A stretch of DNA of 64,000 nucleotides from Paenibacillus abyssi. GTDB lineage: Bacteria; Bacillota; Bacilli; Paenibacillales; Paenibacillaceae. The stretch is from contig NZ_BMGR01000001.1 of assembly GCF_014640295.1 (NCBI RefSeq), positions 310,001-374,000 on the forward strand. The letters run 5' to 3'. Made by a program: the position numbers and the translations under genes. Position 1 is the first letter of the stretch, and every line of letters begins with the position of its first letter. Shown piece by piece: positions 61,991-64,000 of this stretch. The notes beneath the pieces are model-generated. The model worked only from the letters and a program-made list of their open reading frames with translations, ran no database searches and was not told where the DNA came from.

Positions 61991-62653
61991 ATGGATTTGG
62001 ATATTTTCAGTTGGTTTAGTATTATTGGCACGATCGCTTTCGCGGTGAGCGGCGCGATCGTTGCAATGGAAGAAGAATACGACATCCTCGGCGTGTTTGT
62101 GCTTGGCCTTGTTACCGCATTTGGAGGCGGTGTCGTACGCAATGTGTTAATTGGGGTGCCGATTACAACACTGTGGAGTCAGGGTCTATTTTTGAAAACA
62201 GCCATTATCGCTGTGCTTATCGCATTTCTGCTCCCGGTGAACTGGATTCAACGATGGCGCCGAAGCGAAGCGTTCTTTGATGCGATCGGATTGTCGGCCT
62301 TCGCGATCCAAGGCGCATTGGCGGCCACAAGCATGAATGTTCCCTTAAGTGCTGTTATTGTAGCTGCGGTATTGACCGGAATCGGGGGCGGTATCATCCG
62401 TGACATGCTTGCGGGCCGCAAACCGCTGGTGCTTCGGGATGAAATTTATGCGGTATGGGCCATGCTCGCCGGATTGGTCATCGGCCTAGGGTGGGTGGTT
62501 ACACCGCTGCAGCTGCTCGTGTTATTTGCGCTGGTTATTATGTTTAGAATGCTTTCGGTTCAATATAAATGGAAGCTGCCGCGCAGATCTTTGAAGCTTG
62601 CGGAGGCGCAAAGCAGCAAAGAAGACGGTAAGCGCCAGGATCGGGAAAGTTGA
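61991..62653 (+). CDS. TRIC-type cation channel family protein (UPF0126)
   Basis: A 220-residue protein with seven membrane helices in two repeated halves: each half carries a GGG-[VI]-[VI]-R motif (FGGGVVRNVLIG and IGGGIIRDMLAG), where the Arg-containing bend forms the pore in prokaryotic TRIC channels. It is a trimeric, mostly K+-selective channel in studied relatives. The C-terminal 25 residues are charged and cytosolic. Start ATG with GGGGG 9 bases upstream. The next gene begins 14 bases after its stop. Confidence 0.9.
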   Translation: MDLDIFSWFSIIGTIAFAVSGAIVAMEEEYDILGVFVLGLVTAFGGGVVRNVLIGVPITTLWSQGLFLKTAIIAVLIAFLLPVNWIQRWRRSEAFFDAIGLSAFAIQGALAATSMNVPLSAVIVAAVLTGIGGGIIRDMLAGRKPLVLRDEIYAVWAMLAGLVIGLGWVVTPLQLLVLFALVIMFRMLSVQYKWKLPRRSLKLAEAQSSKEDGKRQDRES

Positions 62654-62667
62654 GAGGAAGGGTAAGA

Positions 62668-63144
62668 ATGAAAAAAGTGTTATTCGTTTGTTTGGGAAAT
62701 ATATGCAGGTCGCCAATGGCAGAAGCGGCGTTTCGCCATTTGCTCGAGCGGGAAGGGTGGAGCGATAAAATAACCGTTGACTCAGCGGGTACCGGAGATT
62801 GGCATCTTGGCAAACCGCCGCATGAGGGAACCCGAAAGCTGTTGGATCATCATGGTATCGGCTATTCCGGCATGCTGGCAAGACAAGTGTGCGAGCGAGA
62901 TTTCTTCTCCTTCGATTATATCGTTTGCATGGACAGCCAGAATCAACTGGACGTTATGAAATGGCTGCCCAAACAAATCACAAAAAAAGCGGAAGTGTTC
63001 AAATTTATGGATCTGCTGCCTGAGCGTGGATTCGCGGATGTTCCAGATCCCTATTACAGCGGCAACTTTGAGGAAGTATACGAGCTGGTAGAAGCAGGCT
63101 GTCTGCGCTTGCTTGAGAAGATCAAAGCAGATCTGTCTTCATAA
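62668..63144 (+). CDS. low-molecular-weight protein tyrosine phosphatase (YfkJ-like)
   Basis: A 158-residue cytosolic phosphatase. The active-site loop is C8-LGNIC-R14-S (VCLGNICRSP), and the general acid is Asp in VPDPYYSG. It is close to B. subtilis YfkJ, which has been linked to stress resistance; the YfkJ neighbourhood also includes a small membrane protein. Start ATG 62668 behind GAGGAAGGG. Its last 23 bases overlap, on the opposite strand, the end of the esterase gene. Confidence 0.93.
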   Translation: MKKVLFVCLGNICRSPMAEAAFRHLLEREGWSDKITVDSAGTGDWHLGKPPHEGTRKLLDHHGIGYSGMLARQVCERDFFSFDYIVCMDSQNQLDVMKWLPKQITKKAEVFKFMDLLPERGFADVPDPYYSGNFEEVYELVEAGCLRLLEKIKADLSS

Positions 63145-63868
63145 ACCAACGCAGTGCGTCAGGCAGCTCCTGCTGCCAAAAGCCCCATTGGTGCTTGCCA
63201 TCCTTCTCGTAATATAGCAGCTTTGCTCCTTTAGCCTCGAGCAGCTGCTTCGTTTGGCGGTTCATTTCGACGAAGTCGAATACTCCGCGGTCCGTCTCAA
63301 ATTCGGTTTCCTGCAGGCCGACAAACATATAGGCATCCAGCCAGGATAAGCTTTCACTGTAATCGGCAAGAATAGAGCGGGAAGCGGGGTAATAGGCGCC
63401 TGACATCGACAGCAAACGGGAAAACCGCTGCGGATAACTCAGCGCAATATGCAGGCTGACGGTCGCTCCCAAGGAGTCGCCTGCAAGCAGGATCTGGTCA
63501 GCCTCCGTCCGAACTGTATAACGGGAAGCAACGAAGGGAATCATTTCCTCTACAAAAAAACGCACATATGATTCATGACGATCGCCGTCCGGTGAATATT
63601 CAGCCGTACGGTGTTTTTTGTCTACATCGACGCCCACAACAATACAGGGTTCAAGTTCATCCTCGAGGATCAACCGGTTCGCCTGGGTGGCGATTCGGCC
63701 GAAGTTGAAGAAATCTTCTCCATCCTGACAATATATGACGGGATAACTGATAATCTCATTGTAGCCGGGCGGCAAATAGACCCGTAAATCCCGTTCGCCT
63801 TCGGTTAATAACTTTGAGGTGACCGTTTCTTTATTAATCGTACGTTTGTAAACATTCGATTCACTCAT
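63122..63868 (-). CDS. alpha/beta-hydrolase-fold esterase
   Basis: A 248-residue esterase of the enterochelin-esterase/esterase D-like group (Pfam Esterase). It has VYLPPGYNEIISYPVIYCQD near the start, the nucleophile Ser in AGDSLGAT, LLSMSGAYYP after it, an acid residue probably in GLQETEFE, and the catalytic His in KDGKHQWGFW. No signal peptide, so it is cytosolic; a siderophore or other ester may be the substrate (inference). It converges on and overlaps the phosphatase gene by 23 bases. AAAGGAG site 8 bases upstream of the ATG. Confidence 0.88.
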   Translation of the reverse strand: MSESNVYKRTINKETVTSKLLTEGERDLRVYLPPGYNEIISYPVIYCQDGEDFFNFGRIATQANRLILEDELEPCIVVGVDVDKKHRTAEYSPDGDRHESYVRFFVEEMIPFVASRYTVRTEADQILLAGDSLGATVSLHIALSYPQRFSRLLSMSGAYYPASRSILADYSESLSWLDAYMFVGLQETEFETDRGVFDFVEMNRQTKQLLEAKGAKLLYYEKDGKHQWGFWQQELPDALRWFMKTDLL

Positions 63869-64000
63869 TTTTTGGACTCCTTTAAAATATTGAATGGTTT
63901 TGTCGAGATGTGGGTAAACAATAGGGAGGAAAAGGCAAGCACGGCAACGATTTTTCTCCCTGTTGTACTATTCTGTAATATATCAAAATTAAATCTGTAT
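63869..64000. other. window end, non-coding
   Basis: AT-rich leader of the esterase gene. No promoter with good spacing and no other gene could be supported. Confidence 0.5.

Noticed and set aside
1-64000. CRISPR arrays, tRNA or rRNA genes, prophage or defence islands
   Set aside because: No regular spaced repeats, no tRNA cloverleaf with conserved T-loop, no rRNA segments and no phage structural or defence genes were seen.

Overview
The window looks like a chromosomal segment of an endospore-forming Firmicute, most probably a Paenibacillus or close relative. The evidence is spore genes (cotE, spoVK, tlp), Gram-positive lipoproteins, strong AGGAGG-type ribosome sites, Bacillus-type LexA boxes, and gene orders shared with Bacillus (cotE-mutS-mutL, miaA-hfq, spoVK-hflX-ynbB-glnR-glnA, lexA-yneA-ynzC, mrfA-mrfB, ydbS-ydbT). 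The species call is an inference; no rRNA or tRNA is present to settle it.

Layout. 1-985 is gene-poor and holds only a possible 21-residue hydrophobic peptide with its own ribosome site and terminator. 986-7016 carries a repeat-bearing GH18 protein, a small membrane-protein/YxcD pair, a DUF309 protein, a beta-carbonic anhydrase, an IscA-like protein and an M32 carboxypeptidase. 7123-10838 is a NitT/TauT-type ABC importer followed by an aromatic-acid-exporter-like membrane protein. 10951-20116 is the cotE / amidoligase / mutS-mutL / RsmJ-like methyltransferase / miaA / hfq block, in which four successive genes overlap by a few bases. 20485-24531 has a class A penicillin-binding protein, a DUF402 protein and a YdcF-type membrane protein. 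24673-30126 is spoVK-hflX-ynbB-like-glnR-glnA, with a clear GlnR operator and sigma-A promoter. 30318-34296 is lexA facing yneA across five LexA-box-like sites, then ynzC, an aldo/keto reductase, a membrane protein and a HAD hydrolase.

34331-36148 is a decayed insertion-sequence region. It is bounded by perfect 18-bp inverted repeats and contains two separate broken IS1182-type transposase remnants. Between them lies a lipoprotein gene whose stop codon falls inside an internal IS-like terminal repeat. After this come divergent mtnD and metH, tlp, and a nitroreductase.

41793-50114 is a close-packed nucleic-acid-repair run: mrfA, mrfB, a HAD phosphatase, an Fpg/Nei glycosylase, endonuclease IV, a cyclic-phosphate receiver protein, an ABC ATPase and an RlmM-like methyltransferase. 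The mrfA promoter has a LexA-like box in its spacer. 50291-63868 carries a Ser/Thr kinase fused to a degenerate MinD-like P-loop domain, a chromate transporter, an OmpR-type two-component pair, a secreted NlpC/P60 protein, a nitrilase with two GNAT proteins, a metallo-beta-lactamase-fold hydrolase, ydbS-ydbT with thiN, a TRIC-type channel, a low-molecular-weight tyrosine phosphatase and an esterase.

Most of the window is ordinary core genome. The parts most worth a second look are the amidoligase gene between cotE and mutS, the kinase/P-loop fusion, the possible SOS control of mrfAB, and the IS scar with its captured stop codon.
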